Below, one piece after another: positions 16,621 to 24,301 of a stretch of 55,949 bases of DNA (position 1 is the stretch's first letter; every line of letters begins with the position of its first letter). The DNA is taken from the NCBI GenBank assembly GCA_003671075.1, contig QWPT01000011.1:1-55949 (forward strand). The letters are read 5' to 3'. Both the position numbers and the translations under genes were made by a program. This stretch comes from Planctomycetota bacterium. GTDB lineage: Bacteria > Planctomycetota > Phycisphaerae > Phycisphaerales > SM1A02. The notes beneath the pieces are model-generated. The model ran no database searches. It was not told the DNA's origin and saw only the letters and a program-made list of their open reading frames with translations.

Positions 16621-17844
16621 TTACGGGACGGTGACCTGACGGGCCAAAAGAACCGCCAGCATCGCCGCGCGTGGTGCCATCGAGTCGAGCTCGATGTACT
16701 CGTCGGTGCGATGCAGGTTTCCCCCGCGCGGCCCCATGGTGTCGATCGTGGGCAGCCCCTCGGCCTGCATCAGGTTTCCGTCGGAAACGCCGCCCGATTT
16801 GCCAAAGCCGACCTTCTCGCCGAGCGCCTCACCGATCGCGCGGACCTCCTCAGCGATCGCGCGAACCGCGGGAATCTCCGGCTTCGCGGGGCGGTTCGAC
16901 TCGTATTCGATCTTCGTTCGCGGCAGCGGCGCGTCGGCCGCGGTCGCGAGGGCGAAGAGCCCGCGCTGGAGCGCATCCTCGCTCGCGGCGTCCTTGAAGC
17001 GCCCGTTGCCCCATCCGCGCGCGCAGTCGGCCACGATGTTTGTGGCCTTTCCACCCTCGAGCGGACCAATGTTGACGACGGTGCCGGCGTCGAGATCGAC
17101 GAGCTTCGCGGCATCGAGAATCTTCGCCGCCAACGCATTGACCGCGCTCACACCGCTGGCGAAATCACGGCCCGCGTGCACGGCGCGGCCCACGCACTCG
17201 ATGCGGAAAGTGCTTGATCCAAGCCGCTCGAGCACGAGCGTGCCATCGGGCAGCGACGGCTCCATCGCAAGACCAATGCCCCCCGCCGCCGCGCACGCAC
17301 GCGCCTCGTCGCGGATCGCGCGCTGGCTGTGCAGGCTGCCGGTTTCCTCGTCGGAATTCAGAAGGACGGTCCACGCGGGCTTCACGCCGAGTTCGGCGAG
17401 CACCTCAAGCGCATGCAACATGCAAACGAGCCCGCCCTTCATATCGATGGCGCCGGGGCCTTCCGCGCGCGACTGCGTGGTGCGCACGAGCGTCTGGAAA
17501 GCGCCGAACGGATCATGCACGGTGTCGATGTGTCCGGTGATTAACACGCGTCGCCCGACGCCGCCGCGCGCGACCGCACGCAGCGCAACTGGTGGCGTCG
17601 CATCGGCGCGCTGGCCAGGCTGCACGATCCACGCAGGCTTGGAATCGCCTGGAATCTCGCTGATTTGCGCGCCCAGCGCCGCGAGCCTCGCGCGCATGAT
17701 CGCGCGCAAACGCACGAGACCTTCCTCATGGCCGGAGCAGGTTGGAATCGCCACGAACTCCGTGAGGTCGCGCTCCATCGCGGACGCACGCGCGGCGAGC
17801 TTCGCAGCAATCTCGCGCTCGAGCGCGGACAACGCATCAGACAT
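16621..17844 (-). CDS. M20-family metallopeptidase (ArgE/DapE/CPG2 type)
   Basis: A 407-residue dizinc hydrolase. Metal ligands appear as TGHIDTVHDPFG, GAIDMKGGLVCML, SDEETGS (catalytic and bridging acids), a lid-domain histidine in RAVHAGRDFASG, and the last ligand in GGNLHRTDEYI. The family removes acyl or glutamyl groups (ArgE, DapE, glutamate carboxypeptidase). It overlaps dapF by 8 bases, which suggests DapE-like succinyl-diaminopimelate desuccinylase; the ast genes downstream make succinylglutamate desuccinylation (the AstE step) an alternative. The sequence alone does not decide. Confidence 0.85.
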   Translation of the reverse strand: MSDALSALEREIAAKLAARASAMERDLTEFVAIPTCSGHEEGLVRLRAIMRARLAALGAQISEIPGDSKPAWIVQPGQRADATPPVALRAVARGGVGRRVLITGHIDTVHDPFGAFQTLVRTTQSRAEGPGAIDMKGGLVCMLHALEVLAELGVKPAWTVLLNSDEETGSLHSQRAIRDEARACAAAGGIGLAMEPSLPDGTLVLERLGSSTFRIECVGRAVHAGRDFASGVSAVNALAAKILDAAKLVDLDAGTVVNIGPLEGGKATNIVADCARGWGNGRFKDAASEDALQRGLFALATAADAPLPRTKIEYESNRPAKPEIPAVRAIAEEVRAIGEALGEKVGFGKSGGVSDGNLMQAEGLPTIDTMGPRGGNLHRTDEYIELDSMAPRAAMLAVLLARQVTVP

Positions 17845-18832
17845 GCTTCACTCCATCCATCATTTCAGGCATCACCCCATCCATCATTTCAGGCATCAAA
17901 CCATGCATCAATCCATGCGAAGCCAGCGTGCCCGCAAGCGCGTCGAGATCGACTTCGCCTTCGAAGACTTCAGTTGCGGCGCCAGTCATGCGCACGCTCG
18001 ACGCATCGCTCGGCCACTCGAGCTTGAGCGGGCCGCCAGGAAGCTGCGCATGCAGCGTGCGCGCGCATTTGCCCAGCAGCACGCCGGCAACGCACACCGC
18101 GCTCGCGCCCGTGCCGCACGCGAGCGTGATGCCCGAGCCGCGCTCCCATGTGCGCATCACGGCTTCGCCCGAATGCGGCCCGTACTTCACGAAGTGCACA
18201 TTGATGCGCGCGGGGAACCACGCGTCGCGCTCGAAGTGCGGGCCAACCGTCTCGAGCGGAACCTTCCACGGATCGTCGCACGCGAGAATCACATGCGGAT
18301 TACCCATCGACACCAGCGTGATATGCGGCTCGACCTTGGCCGCGTCCCACCAACCCGCTGCACCAAATCGCGCGAGATCGATCTTGTGCGCGACCACGCG
18401 CGCGTCGGCGGCGATGCCCTCGATGCGCGCAGGAATACGCCCATGCTCCAAGATCGGCGCGCCCATCATGACGCTTGCGCGGGCAACGCGGCCGTCGGCT
18501 CCGCGCTCCCACAAAACTTCCAACACGCCACGACCGGTCTCGATCCGCAGCGGATTCGCCGACACCATGCCACGATCGACCGCGTATTTCGCCACGCAGC
18601 GGATGCCGTTGCCGCACATCTCGCCTTCGCTGGCGTCGGCGTTAAACATGCGCATGCGCAGGTCGGCATCGGCACGCGTCGGCGCGCACACGGCGATAAG
18701 CCCGTCACTGCCAATCGCGAAATGTCGGTCGCTCACGATCCGCGCCGCGCGCGCGAAATCGAGCGTCGCGTACTGCGATCCATCGATGTAAACGTAGTCG
18801 TTGCCGATGCCATGCATCTTTGTGAATTGCAT
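17837..18832 (-). CDS. dapF: Diaminopimelate epimerase
   Basis: DapF interconverts LL- and meso-diaminopimelate for lysine and peptidoglycan. The 331-residue protein begins with the family signature MQFTKMHGIGNDYVYID and has both catalytic cysteines (EGEMCGNGIRC and LACGTGASAVC), PHFERD and RTWERGSG. I chose ATG 18832 because TACACT precedes it by 6 bases and the upstream frame extension overlaps the M48 gene. The C-terminus carries an extra tail with two copies of MPEMMDGV, encoded by a 24-bp direct repeat at about 17852-17899; the enzyme core ends before it. Confidence 0.95.
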   Translation of the reverse strand: MQFTKMHGIGNDYVYIDGSQYATLDFARAARIVSDRHFAIGSDGLIAVCAPTRADADLRMRMFNADASEGEMCGNGIRCVAKYAVDRGMVSANPLRIETGRGVLEVLWERGADGRVARASVMMGAPILEHGRIPARIEGIAADARVVAHKIDLARFGAAGWWDAAKVEPHITLVSMGNPHVILACDDPWKVPLETVGPHFERDAWFPARINVHFVKYGPHSGEAVMRTWERGSGITLACGTGASAVCVAGVLLGKCARTLHAQLPGGPLKLEWPSDASSVRMTGAATEVFEGEVDLDALAGTLASHGLMHGLMPEMMDGVMPEMMDGVKHV

Positions 18833-18838
18833 GGTGCG

Positions 18839-18844
18839 AGTGTA
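18839..18844 (-). promoter_or_regulatory. -10 hexamer TACACT before dapF
   Basis: TACACT on the minus strand ends 6 bases before the dapF ATG. It lies in the 17-base gap after the M48 gene, so dapF can be transcribed as a leaderless message of its own. Confidence 0.6.
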
Positions 18845-18849
18845 TCGGG

Positions 18850-20286
18850 TCAAAGCGGAAAGAAGCCCCGCGCGAGCTCCACGCCGATGACCGCCGCCGC
18901 GATCCAGCGCATCGCAACCACCAAACGATCGATGGACATCGCATCGCAATCGCTTCCCGTAAGCGTTCGCAAGTAGTCTTGCCGCCAAGCGATCGAACCG
19001 TGGCGCCAGCTCGAGCGCGTGGGCGCGACATTGTTGAGGAGCGCAACGGTTCCAAGCGCGCCCGCCATTGCGTCCACCGCCGCGCCAGTTGCGACCACGC
19101 CAGTTGCGACCACCCCAGTTTCGGACTGAGTAGGCGCGCCCGCGCTCAGAAGCTGCACAGCGTATGTGTCGGCCTGGCGCTCAAATCGACGGCTGGCAAA
19201 GCCAAATGCCACGAGCCCCAACCCGAGCACGCACGCGTCGCGCGCGAGCGCCGCCGCCTGCGTGATTCCCGCAACACTCGCCTCCGAGCTTTCCGACACC
19301 GCACGCTCGTAAATGAATTGGGCTATCGGCGTGACCATCGCGCCGGCAAGCGTCCAACAGCCGATGATCACCACCAGCATCCACGGCAGATGGCGACGCA
19401 CGACATGGCCAAGTTCGTGTGCCATCACCGCCCGAACTTGCTCGCGCGGCATGCATTCGAGCAGGCAATCGGAAAGCATCACGCAGCGAAGCCCTGGAAT
19501 CGCGCCCATCACGGCAGCGTTGGCGATCAGCCCTTCGGTCGGCCAGACCCAAATCTCGCGCACGCCGACTCCCGCACCTTTGGCGAGCTCCTCGAGATCG
19601 TCGCGCATCGGCCCAGGCGCAAGTCGTCGAAGCCCGAGCAACGGCGGCACTAGCAACGGCACCATCACAAACAACAGCACCGTGCCCGCGAGAGCGCCAG
19701 TGAATCGAGCGGGCTCGGCAAGGTCTGGATCAAATCGCAGCGCCAGAGCGCGCAACGCCTCGCTCATCACAATGGGAACAAGCAGCGGCACCAGCATCGG
19801 CACCAGCCCCGCACGCGCCTGCATCAGCACGAACGCGCTGCGTGAAGGCATCGGATGCAGCGGCGCCATCCCATCAAGCGCTCGCATCAGAGACGATTCG
19901 CGCAGGCGCTTCTCCACGCTCCATGTGGTTGCGTAGGTTGTCAGCGTCGCGGTAATCGCCAAGCCCATCAGCAGCACCGACACGCCGATGAATCCGATCG
20001 TCGGCTCCGCTGCGCGCGCCAAATCACTGCAGGCGGCGAGCGTCATCGTGCTAGTCACAACCCATCCCATCCAGCCGTTCGACCGAAACAGCGCCTCCAC
20101 GCCCACGCGGCTGGCACGATCCATCAGCCGATGCGCGTTCCATGAAAGCACCACTCCGTGAACGAGTGCAAACATCGGACCAGCGATGGCGATGAGCAGT
20201 CCCGCCCACGGCCCAATCGGCAGCAGTCCCGTGAGTTCGCCCGCAAGGAGCGCGATCGAAACCTGGACGATCAAGATCAATTGCAT
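18850..20286 (-). CDS. M48-family integral membrane metalloprotease
   Basis: A 478-residue protein with about six hydrophobic segments and the zinc-protease motif AVMAHELGHVVRRH (about residue 290). The third ligand glutamate is in SRRFERQADTYAV. The order of membrane segments and motif fits the HtpX/Ste24 family, which cleaves misfolded membrane proteins from the cytoplasmic side. Downstream of the active site is a small tandem repeat (TGVVATGVVATGA, 15-bp units at 19084-19113). It follows the lipoprotein gene by 15 bases on the same strand and probably shares its transcript. Confidence 0.88.
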   Translation of the reverse strand: MQLILIVQVSIALLAGELTGLLPIGPWAGLLIAIAGPMFALVHGVVLSWNAHRLMDRASRVGVEALFRSNGWMGWVVTSTMTLAACSDLARAAEPTIGFIGVSVLLMGLAITATLTTYATTWSVEKRLRESSLMRALDGMAPLHPMPSRSAFVLMQARAGLVPMLVPLLVPIVMSEALRALALRFDPDLAEPARFTGALAGTVLLFVMVPLLVPPLLGLRRLAPGPMRDDLEELAKGAGVGVREIWVWPTEGLIANAAVMGAIPGLRCVMLSDCLLECMPREQVRAVMAHELGHVVRRHLPWMLVVIIGCWTLAGAMVTPIAQFIYERAVSESSEASVAGITQAAALARDACVLGLGLVAFGFASRRFERQADTYAVQLLSAGAPTQSETGVVATGVVATGAAVDAMAGALGTVALLNNVAPTRSSWRHGSIAWRQDYLRTLTGSDCDAMSIDRLVVAMRWIAAAVIGVELARGFFPL

Positions 20287-20301
20287 GGAAGTACTTGCCG
20301 C

Positions 20302-21804
20302 TCAGTTCTCAGGGCGTTTCACCACGCCGAGGTCGACCACGAAGCGGTCGTAGCGGTAGAAATCAACATCGATCAGGTCGGCGGAGATAAAGGTGAAGAC
20401 GATCCCGTTGCAGCGCGTGCTGTCGGCAAAGGCGAAATCGCCAGTATGCGGGCCGGCATAGTTCGAATTGTCGTGCTTCTGCGCGTGGTTGTGATAGTGG
20501 AACAGCCCGGTGTAGAGCGCATCGAAGAGCACCTGCGGGCTCTCGTAGCGAAGGTCGCCCTGCTTGGATCGCGGCGGAAACTCAAGCAATTCGCCGGCGT
20601 TCTTGCTGTCGAGCGCGAGCACGCCGCCGAACTCAGTGGTGCGGTCCTCACTGTCGCGGTCGGACTCCTCGAAGATATGGCGCAACAGCGCCTCTTCGCT
20701 CAGAACATCAAGCGCGATCACCATCGCCGCCAGATCGGACCAGGTGGCATGCGTGCGCTGCTCGTAGAGATTCTCGGTGAATCCACTGCCGAAGCCCGTG
20801 AAGTCGGGCGAGTACTTGCGCCGATCGGCGATGCGGCGAGCGATCTCGTCGTAGAGTTCCTGATCCGAAGCGGTGAGCAGCGCGGGACGACGAAGATTTG
20901 CTGCGACTGCGATCGGCAACGACCGAACCTCAATCGCCTCGCGACGATCCTTGGGCATAGCGGCAAGCGCCGCGCGTGCAGAGTCAAAGAACGCACTTCG
21001 CGCAGGCTCGCAGATCTTGCGCACCCAGAGAATCTCTTCGCGGGTGGTGGGCAGAAGTCCAAGTTCGGTTGAGCAACGGGCGAGATCAGTGAGCAGCGCG
21101 TCGCCACGCACCGCATCGGCGTCGGCGAGCAACACGCGCAAACGCGCCGAATCGCCCGACTTCATCAGCAGTTCCCAGCAACGCGCCCGCAGATTGGCCT
21201 GGGTGATGGGATTGGACTCGCGCATGGTGCGCAGCAGTGTTGCGCTCACCTGATCCTTGCCAACGATTTGCTCCAGCGCAACGCGTTCGGGGCGGTCGCC
21301 GCGCATTTGGAAGCCAGTCGCGGGATTCGCCCACGCGCGGATCAGAGTCGGTACCAACGCCTCGATCTTCTGTTCGGCGATCATGGCGCAAACGCGCTCG
21401 CGCCAGGCGACATCGGCCATGCGCGGCAGGCTGAGTTCGAGCGCCTCAACCACGGCTTTCGGGTCAGTTTCCTGCAGCAGCTCGAACGCCTGCACCCGCG
21501 CGTCGATGGCGTAACCGTCCGAGGCGATCATCCTTCGTAGCGCCGCCTTGGTCGGTCCATCAACGCCCCGTTGGCGAGCCGCGGCGATTGCATCGAAGTA
21601 CTGCTCGCGCGCCTGACCGGGCCGAGACAGCACCTCGGCTGGATTCTGAACGCTTTCCGGGCCTGAGGTGCATGCCCCGAGGGTCATGAGCAGGCTCATG
21701 AGCAGGCTCATGATGAGGATCATGAGGAGGATCATGCGGAGCAGCGGCACGGCGATTGGGCCGAAAGCGGCGTGGGGGAACGGGTGGACTTTGGTCTGGT
21801 GCAT
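20302..21804 (-). CDS. Lipoprotein with HEAT-like helical repeats
   Basis: A roughly 500-residue protein with a hydrophobic signal segment ([17 protein letters not shown]) ending in a lipobox, TLGAC. The mature protein starts with helical, HEAT-like units ([54 protein letters not shown]). The C-terminal 200 residues have mixed composition with an [12 protein letters not shown] segment and no family I recognise. The signal segment is encoded by 12-bp repeats (21685-21735). The start is uncertain: ATG 21804 gives a positively charged leader before the membrane stretch, 21735 gives only the hydrophobic part, and the frame stays open to 21849. Confidence 0.7.
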   Translation of the reverse strand: MHQTKVHPFPHAAFGPIAVPLLRMILLMILIMSLLMSLLMTLGACTSGPESVQNPAEVLSRPGQAREQYFDAIAAARQRGVDGPTKAALRRMIASDGYAIDARVQAFELLQETDPKAVVEALELSLPRMADVAWRERVCAMIAEQKIEALVPTLIRAWANPATGFQMRGDRPERVALEQIVGKDQVSATLLRTMRESNPITQANLRARCWELLMKSGDSARLRVLLADADAVRGDALLTDLARCSTELGLLPTTREEILWVRKICEPARSAFFDSARAALAAMPKDRREAIEVRSLPIAVAANLRRPALLTASDQELYDEIARRIADRRKYSPDFTGFGSGFTENLYEQRTHATWSDLAAMVIALDVLSEEALLRHIFEESDRDSEDRTTEFGGVLALDSKNAGELLEFPPRSKQGDLRYESPQVLFDALYTGLFHYHNHAQKHDNSNYAGPHTGDFAFADSTRCNGIVFTFISADLIDVDFYRYDRFVVDLGVVKRPEN

Positions 21805-21871
21805 GCACTGGCTCGACGGTCTCAGGGCGCGCTTTGCGGATATCGGCAAAGGCGGCGCAGCGTTGAAACCG

Positions 21872-21877
21872 TATCAT
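21872..21877 (+). promoter_or_regulatory. -10 hexamer TATCAT before the Nfu gene
   Basis: TATCAT ends 9 bases before the ATG at 21887, without a Shine-Dalgarno sequence. Confidence 0.5.
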
Positions 21878-21886
21878 CCGCACGCC

Positions 21887-22174
21887 ATGGAAGAGCAACA
21901 CGCCAATGAACCCGTTGCAGAAAGCGCCGCGCCCGATGTTGGCGAGGCCTTTCGCCGCGATGTCCAACGGGTGCTCGCGCTCATCCGTCCCGCAGTGCAG
22001 GACGACGGCGGCGACATCGAGCTGGTGTCGGCCGATACGCGCGGTCTGGTGCGGATCCGCTTTTTGGGCGCCTGCGTCGGCTGCCCCTCATCGAGCGTGA
22101 CCCTCCATCACGGAATCGAGCGGACCCTGCGAGCGCAGCTAGGTCCGCACATCCAAGTCGAAGCCGTCGCCTAG
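21887..22174 (+). CDS. NifU/Nfu-type iron-sulfur scaffold protein
   Basis: A 95-residue protein consisting of the NifU C-terminal (Nfu) domain: [14 protein letters not shown], then [27 protein letters not shown]. The CxxC pair (CVGC) binds a 4Fe-4S cluster for delivery to apo-proteins in the cytoplasm. The start is set by the TATCAT hexamer and by the family N-terminus; the frame is open further upstream but overlaps the divergent lipoprotein gene. RimO, an Fe-S enzyme in this window, would be a typical client. Confidence 0.93.
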   Translation: MEEQHANEPVAESAAPDVGEAFRRDVQRVLALIRPAVQDDGGDIELVSADTRGLVRIRFLGACVGCPSSSVTLHHGIERTLRAQLGPHIQVEAVA

Positions 22175-22247
22175 CCAACCTCGCCCCCGGTCACCCGGAT
22201 GGGCGAAGGTTACGCCTCCTCATATTCGATTCTGAGAACTGATTGCT

Positions 22248-22330
22248 TCCTACCCAAGCCTTCCTCGGGTAGGCTGACTCGGTCAGCCATGTGGCAGACG
22301 GGTCATAGGACCCGGGCAGGAGGTCCCCCA
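22248..22330 (+). promoter_or_regulatory. csrA leader with competing hairpins over the ribosome binding site
   Basis: Three elements precede csrA. CCTACCC/GGGTAGG and the perfect GGCTGAC-TCG-GTCAGCC hairpin (22272-22288) lie upstream. Next, GGGTC-ATAG-GACCC (22300-22313) competes with GGACC/GGTCC (22308-22312 with 22322-22326). The second hairpin places the GGA of the Shine-Dalgarno sequence AGGAGGT (22318-22324) in its 9-base loop, the form CsrA prefers. The two hairpins share bases and cannot form together. Autoregulation by CsrA is the likely purpose. Confidence 0.6.
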
Positions 22331-22564
22331 ATGCTTGTGATCACTCGTCGCGAAGGTGAAGAAGTCGTCATCGGAGACCCGTCGTCTCCGATCGGAGTCG
22401 TGCGCATCGTTGCCATCAAGGGCGACCGCGTGCGCGTTGCTTTTGACTTTCCTCGTGCGGTAGAGGTTCATCGTCGCGAAGTCGCCGAAGAGATCCTCGC
22501 CAATCTCACGCCTGAAGAGCGACCGGTCATTGGGCAGATCCGCCCCGCCACTGAAGGTGGCTGA
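22331..22564 (+). CDS. csrA: Carbon storage regulator CsrA
   Basis: CsrA is a dimeric RNA-binding protein that binds GGA motifs in mRNA leaders and controls translation. The 77-residue protein starts MLVITRREGEEVVIGD and keeps the RVRVAFDFPRAVEVHRREVAEEI segment with the RNA-contacting arginine (VHRREV). A strong AGGAGGT Shine-Dalgarno sequence ends 6 bases before the ATG; it is partly held in a hairpin loop containing GGA, which suggests self-repression. It stands alone with its own leader and a strong terminator. No flagellar genes are nearby, although csrA often accompanies them. Confidence 0.96.
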   Translation: MLVITRREGEEVVIGDPSSPIGVVRIVAIKGDRVRVAFDFPRAVEVHRREVAEEILANLTPEERPVIGQIRPATEGG

Positions 22565-22600
22565 CCAGTTCGTACAACAGAATTCCATGAGACGCGCGGA

Positions 22601-22628
22601 GACGCGCGCGCCGATCGGCGCGCGCGTC
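22601..22628 (+). terminator. Strong terminator after csrA
   Basis: GACGCGCGCGCC and GGCGCGCGCGTC form a perfect 12-base stem around GATC, followed by TTTG. It is the most stable hairpin I see in the window. Confidence 0.85.
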
Positions 22629-22680
22629 TTTGCTTACATCGTTGCTCGACGCTGCTGCGTCACAAGACACCAACATGAAA

Positions 22681-22710
22681 GCGGCTCCGGCCCTTTCGGG
22701 TCGGAGCCGC
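22681..22710 (-). terminator. Terminator of the mraZ operon
   Basis: GCGGCTCCG/CGGAGCCGC with an inner CCC-GAAA-GGG (minus-strand reading) gives about 13 base pairs. On the minus strand TTTC follows. It lies 9 bases past the stop of the 47-residue gene, which supports that gene as the last of the mraZ transcript. Confidence 0.75.
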
Positions 22711-22718
22711 AAATCCTT

Positions 22719-22862
22719 TCAAAGCCAGCGGTCCTTGCCGGCCTCAGAGACTGCCCAGCCATCCTTGGCCAAGCGGAGCGATTCGAAGGGCCTGCGCGCA
22801 CCCGCGGTGCAGGCTTTTGCGGGATTTCCGATCGTTGCCTCAACGATCGTGCCTTGGCGCAT
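22719..22862 (-). CDS. Small protein of 47 residues downstream of mraZ
   Basis: An open frame from ATG 22862 to TGA 22719, too short for most gene finders. A GGAGGTG ribosome binding site ends 6 bases before the ATG, stronger than at most genes here, and a terminator follows 9 bases after the stop. The product (MRQGTIVEATIGNPAKAC... to SEAGKDRWL) is basic, with no membrane segment; it recalls small helical proteins ending in amphipathic LRLAKDGWAVSEAGKD. Codon use is normal for the window. The 5' coding part holds a perfect 9-base inverted repeat (CGATCGTTG/CAACGATCG, 22829-22849). I do not recognise a family. Confidence 0.65.
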   Translation of the reverse strand: MRQGTIVEATIGNPAKACTAGARRPFESLRLAKDGWAVSEAGKDRWL

Positions 22863-22988
22863 CCTTGCACCTCCGCGTCCCGCCACCGGTTTCCCGGTCC
22901 TTCGCCCCTAGTGGCTCGACGATCCGTGTCGCACCACCAGAGACTCGTTCCAATCGCAATCGAGTCCCTTCCGGGAACCGTCGCGTCA

Positions 22989-23408
22989 TCAAGCAGATCG
23001 TTTGGCGGCGCGCGTCAGCTGCCGTTCGCGATTCCGCTCCTCCGTCGTCGCGAGCTCCAAATGGTCGCGCACGCCGAGGATCACAACCTGTCCACTCAAC
23101 CCGAAGTCGTTCAAGAGCCGATCAGGGATGCGCACACGACCTGCGCTATCGAACGGCACTCGTGCTGATCGGGGAAACAAATCCCGATTGAACCTCACCA
23201 CTTCTTCTTGCGTGACCAACCCGCTCTCGAGCCGATCAGCCTGCTCCTCAAACTTCTTCTCTGGCCAGAGCCAGAGCGATCCGTTCTGTCCGGGAGCGGC
23301 GATGAATGCCTCGCCATGCCGATCCGACTTCCAAGCATCACGCAACTCCGACGGGATGGCCAGTCGTTGCTTCGCGTCGAGAGAGTGTTCGTACTCGCCG
23401 AGAAACAT
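22989..23408 (-). CDS. mraZ: Transcriptional regulator MraZ
   Basis: A 139-residue protein with the two AbrB-like half-domains of MraZ: MFLGEYEHSLDAKQRLAIPS and RVPFDSAGRVRIPDRLLNDF. MraZ is a ring-forming DNA-binding repressor of the division and cell wall cluster and of itself. ATG 23408 gives the family N-terminus; the upstream extension of the frame covers the operator. GTGGG repeats and a TATTCT -10 lie directly upstream. Unusually, no mraW/rsmH, ftsL or ftsI follows; only the 47-residue gene and a terminator do. Confidence 0.95.
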   Translation of the reverse strand: MFLGEYEHSLDAKQRLAIPSELRDAWKSDRHGEAFIAAPGQNGSLWLWPEKKFEEQADRLESGLVTQEEVVRFNRDLFPRSARVPFDSAGRVRIPDRLLNDFGLSGQVVILGVRDHLELATTEERNRERQLTRAAKRSA

Positions 23409-23436
23409 GAACTGTCGCTCCCAGTTGGACAATGGG

Positions 23437-23489
23437 AGAATACAACACTTCGCCCCACCTTTCAACACCCTCACCCACTTTCCGCCCAC
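23437..23489 (-). promoter_or_regulatory. mraZ promoter with MraZ boxes
   Basis: Three GTGGG boxes read on the minus strand at 23485-23489, 23474-23478 and 23454-23458, with 11- and 20-base steps, the helical-turn spacing known for MraZ operators. TATTCT (23437-23442) downstream is the -10. A CTCCCA/TGGGAG hairpin lies in the leader before the ATG. Autorepression is expected from the known behaviour of MraZ. Confidence 0.75.
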
Positions 23490-23629
23490 TTTGCATGAAA
23501 AAATTTTCGCCAATCCTCTAGTCCCGATTGGCTTTCTGGCTTAAGCGTCACATATTTCGAAGGTTACGACGGCGCTGGCGAGGCGCGAGTGTTTGGCGCT
23601 GCCCGTTGTTCATGTTGATGGCCCCACAA

Positions 23630-24229
23630 ATGATCTCGGATCCCACACCAGAGTTGTTGCAGGCGTTGGCATCCGTGCCCACATCGCAATTTTTGATCAC
23701 CACCGCGTTTGGCGATGTCCGCGACGGCCGCATCGTCGAGCGGGTCCAGCCATGCGGCACCCAGCCCGCCATGCTGCTCATAGCAATGGAGAAAGGCCAC
23801 ACCCTTTCCCCGCTGATCCGCGACAGCCGCACCTTCGCCATTTCGCTACTCGATCCGAACGAGCGAATGCTGCAGCGGGTCTTCGGACCCGACCGCCGGA
23901 TTGGCGATGACCCCTTCCTGACCTACCCGCATCAACGCGGCGTGCTCGGCGCTCCGATCGTCACCCGGGCAACGGCGTGGTTTGACTGCGAGGTCGTGCG
24001 CCATCTCGACATGGAGACGAACTTCGAGCTCTACATCGGACTGGTGCGCTCGGCCGGACTCGGTACCGCGCCCGCACACCGATTGAACGCTGCGCTCCAT
24101 GCGACCCGCGCACCCGATGCACGCGCCAACCGATCTAGACCCGTGATTGATCGGACTCCGGTCGCCGAGTCGCCTGTCGAGCGCCCGAGTTCAGCTCTGC
24201 CCATTCGCAACGGCGCGCGCGTTCGGTAA
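23630..24229 (+). CDS. Flavin reductase-like FMN-binding split-barrel protein
   Basis: A 199-residue protein with the flavin reductase-like split barrel: SVPTSQFLITTAFGD, then PAMLLIAMEKGHTLSPLIRDSRTFAISLL and a GVLGAPIV...WFDCEVVRHLDMETNFELYIG segment near the dimer interface. Such proteins reduce FMN or bind it. The last 40 residues are basic and low complexity. The start is uncertain: ATG 23612, 23618 and 23630 are in frame, and 23630 (MISDPTPELLQALASV) matches the usual family N-terminus best. It diverges from mraZ. Confidence 0.75.
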   Translation: MISDPTPELLQALASVPTSQFLITTAFGDVRDGRIVERVQPCGTQPAMLLIAMEKGHTLSPLIRDSRTFAISLLDPNERMLQRVFGPDRRIGDDPFLTYPHQRGVLGAPIVTRATAWFDCEVVRHLDMETNFELYIGLVRSAGLGTAPAHRLNAALHATRAPDARANRSRPVIDRTPVAESPVERPSSALPIRNGARVR

Positions 24230-24287
24230 ACCCGCGTGCACGAACCCCCGCGTGCAATAAGGCAAGGGCGCTTGCCGACAACTCGCG

Positions 24288-24293
24288 TAGGCT
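24288..24293 (+). promoter_or_regulatory. -10 hexamer TAGGCT before the amidohydrolase gene
   Basis: TAGGCT ends 8 bases before the ATG at 24302; no Shine-Dalgarno sequence is seen. Confidence 0.45.
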
Positions 24294-24301
24294 AGCGCTC
24301 C

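Noticed and set aside
16694-18976. Plus-strand open frame of 760 codons
   Set aside because: Antisense shadow of the M20 peptidase and dapF genes in GC-rich DNA; its sequence is Ser/Ala/Arg-rich without any motif.
22634-22870. Minus-strand frame of 78 codons in the mraZ-csrA interval
   Set aside because: It overlaps the better-supported 47-residue gene in another frame and reads through the operon terminator.
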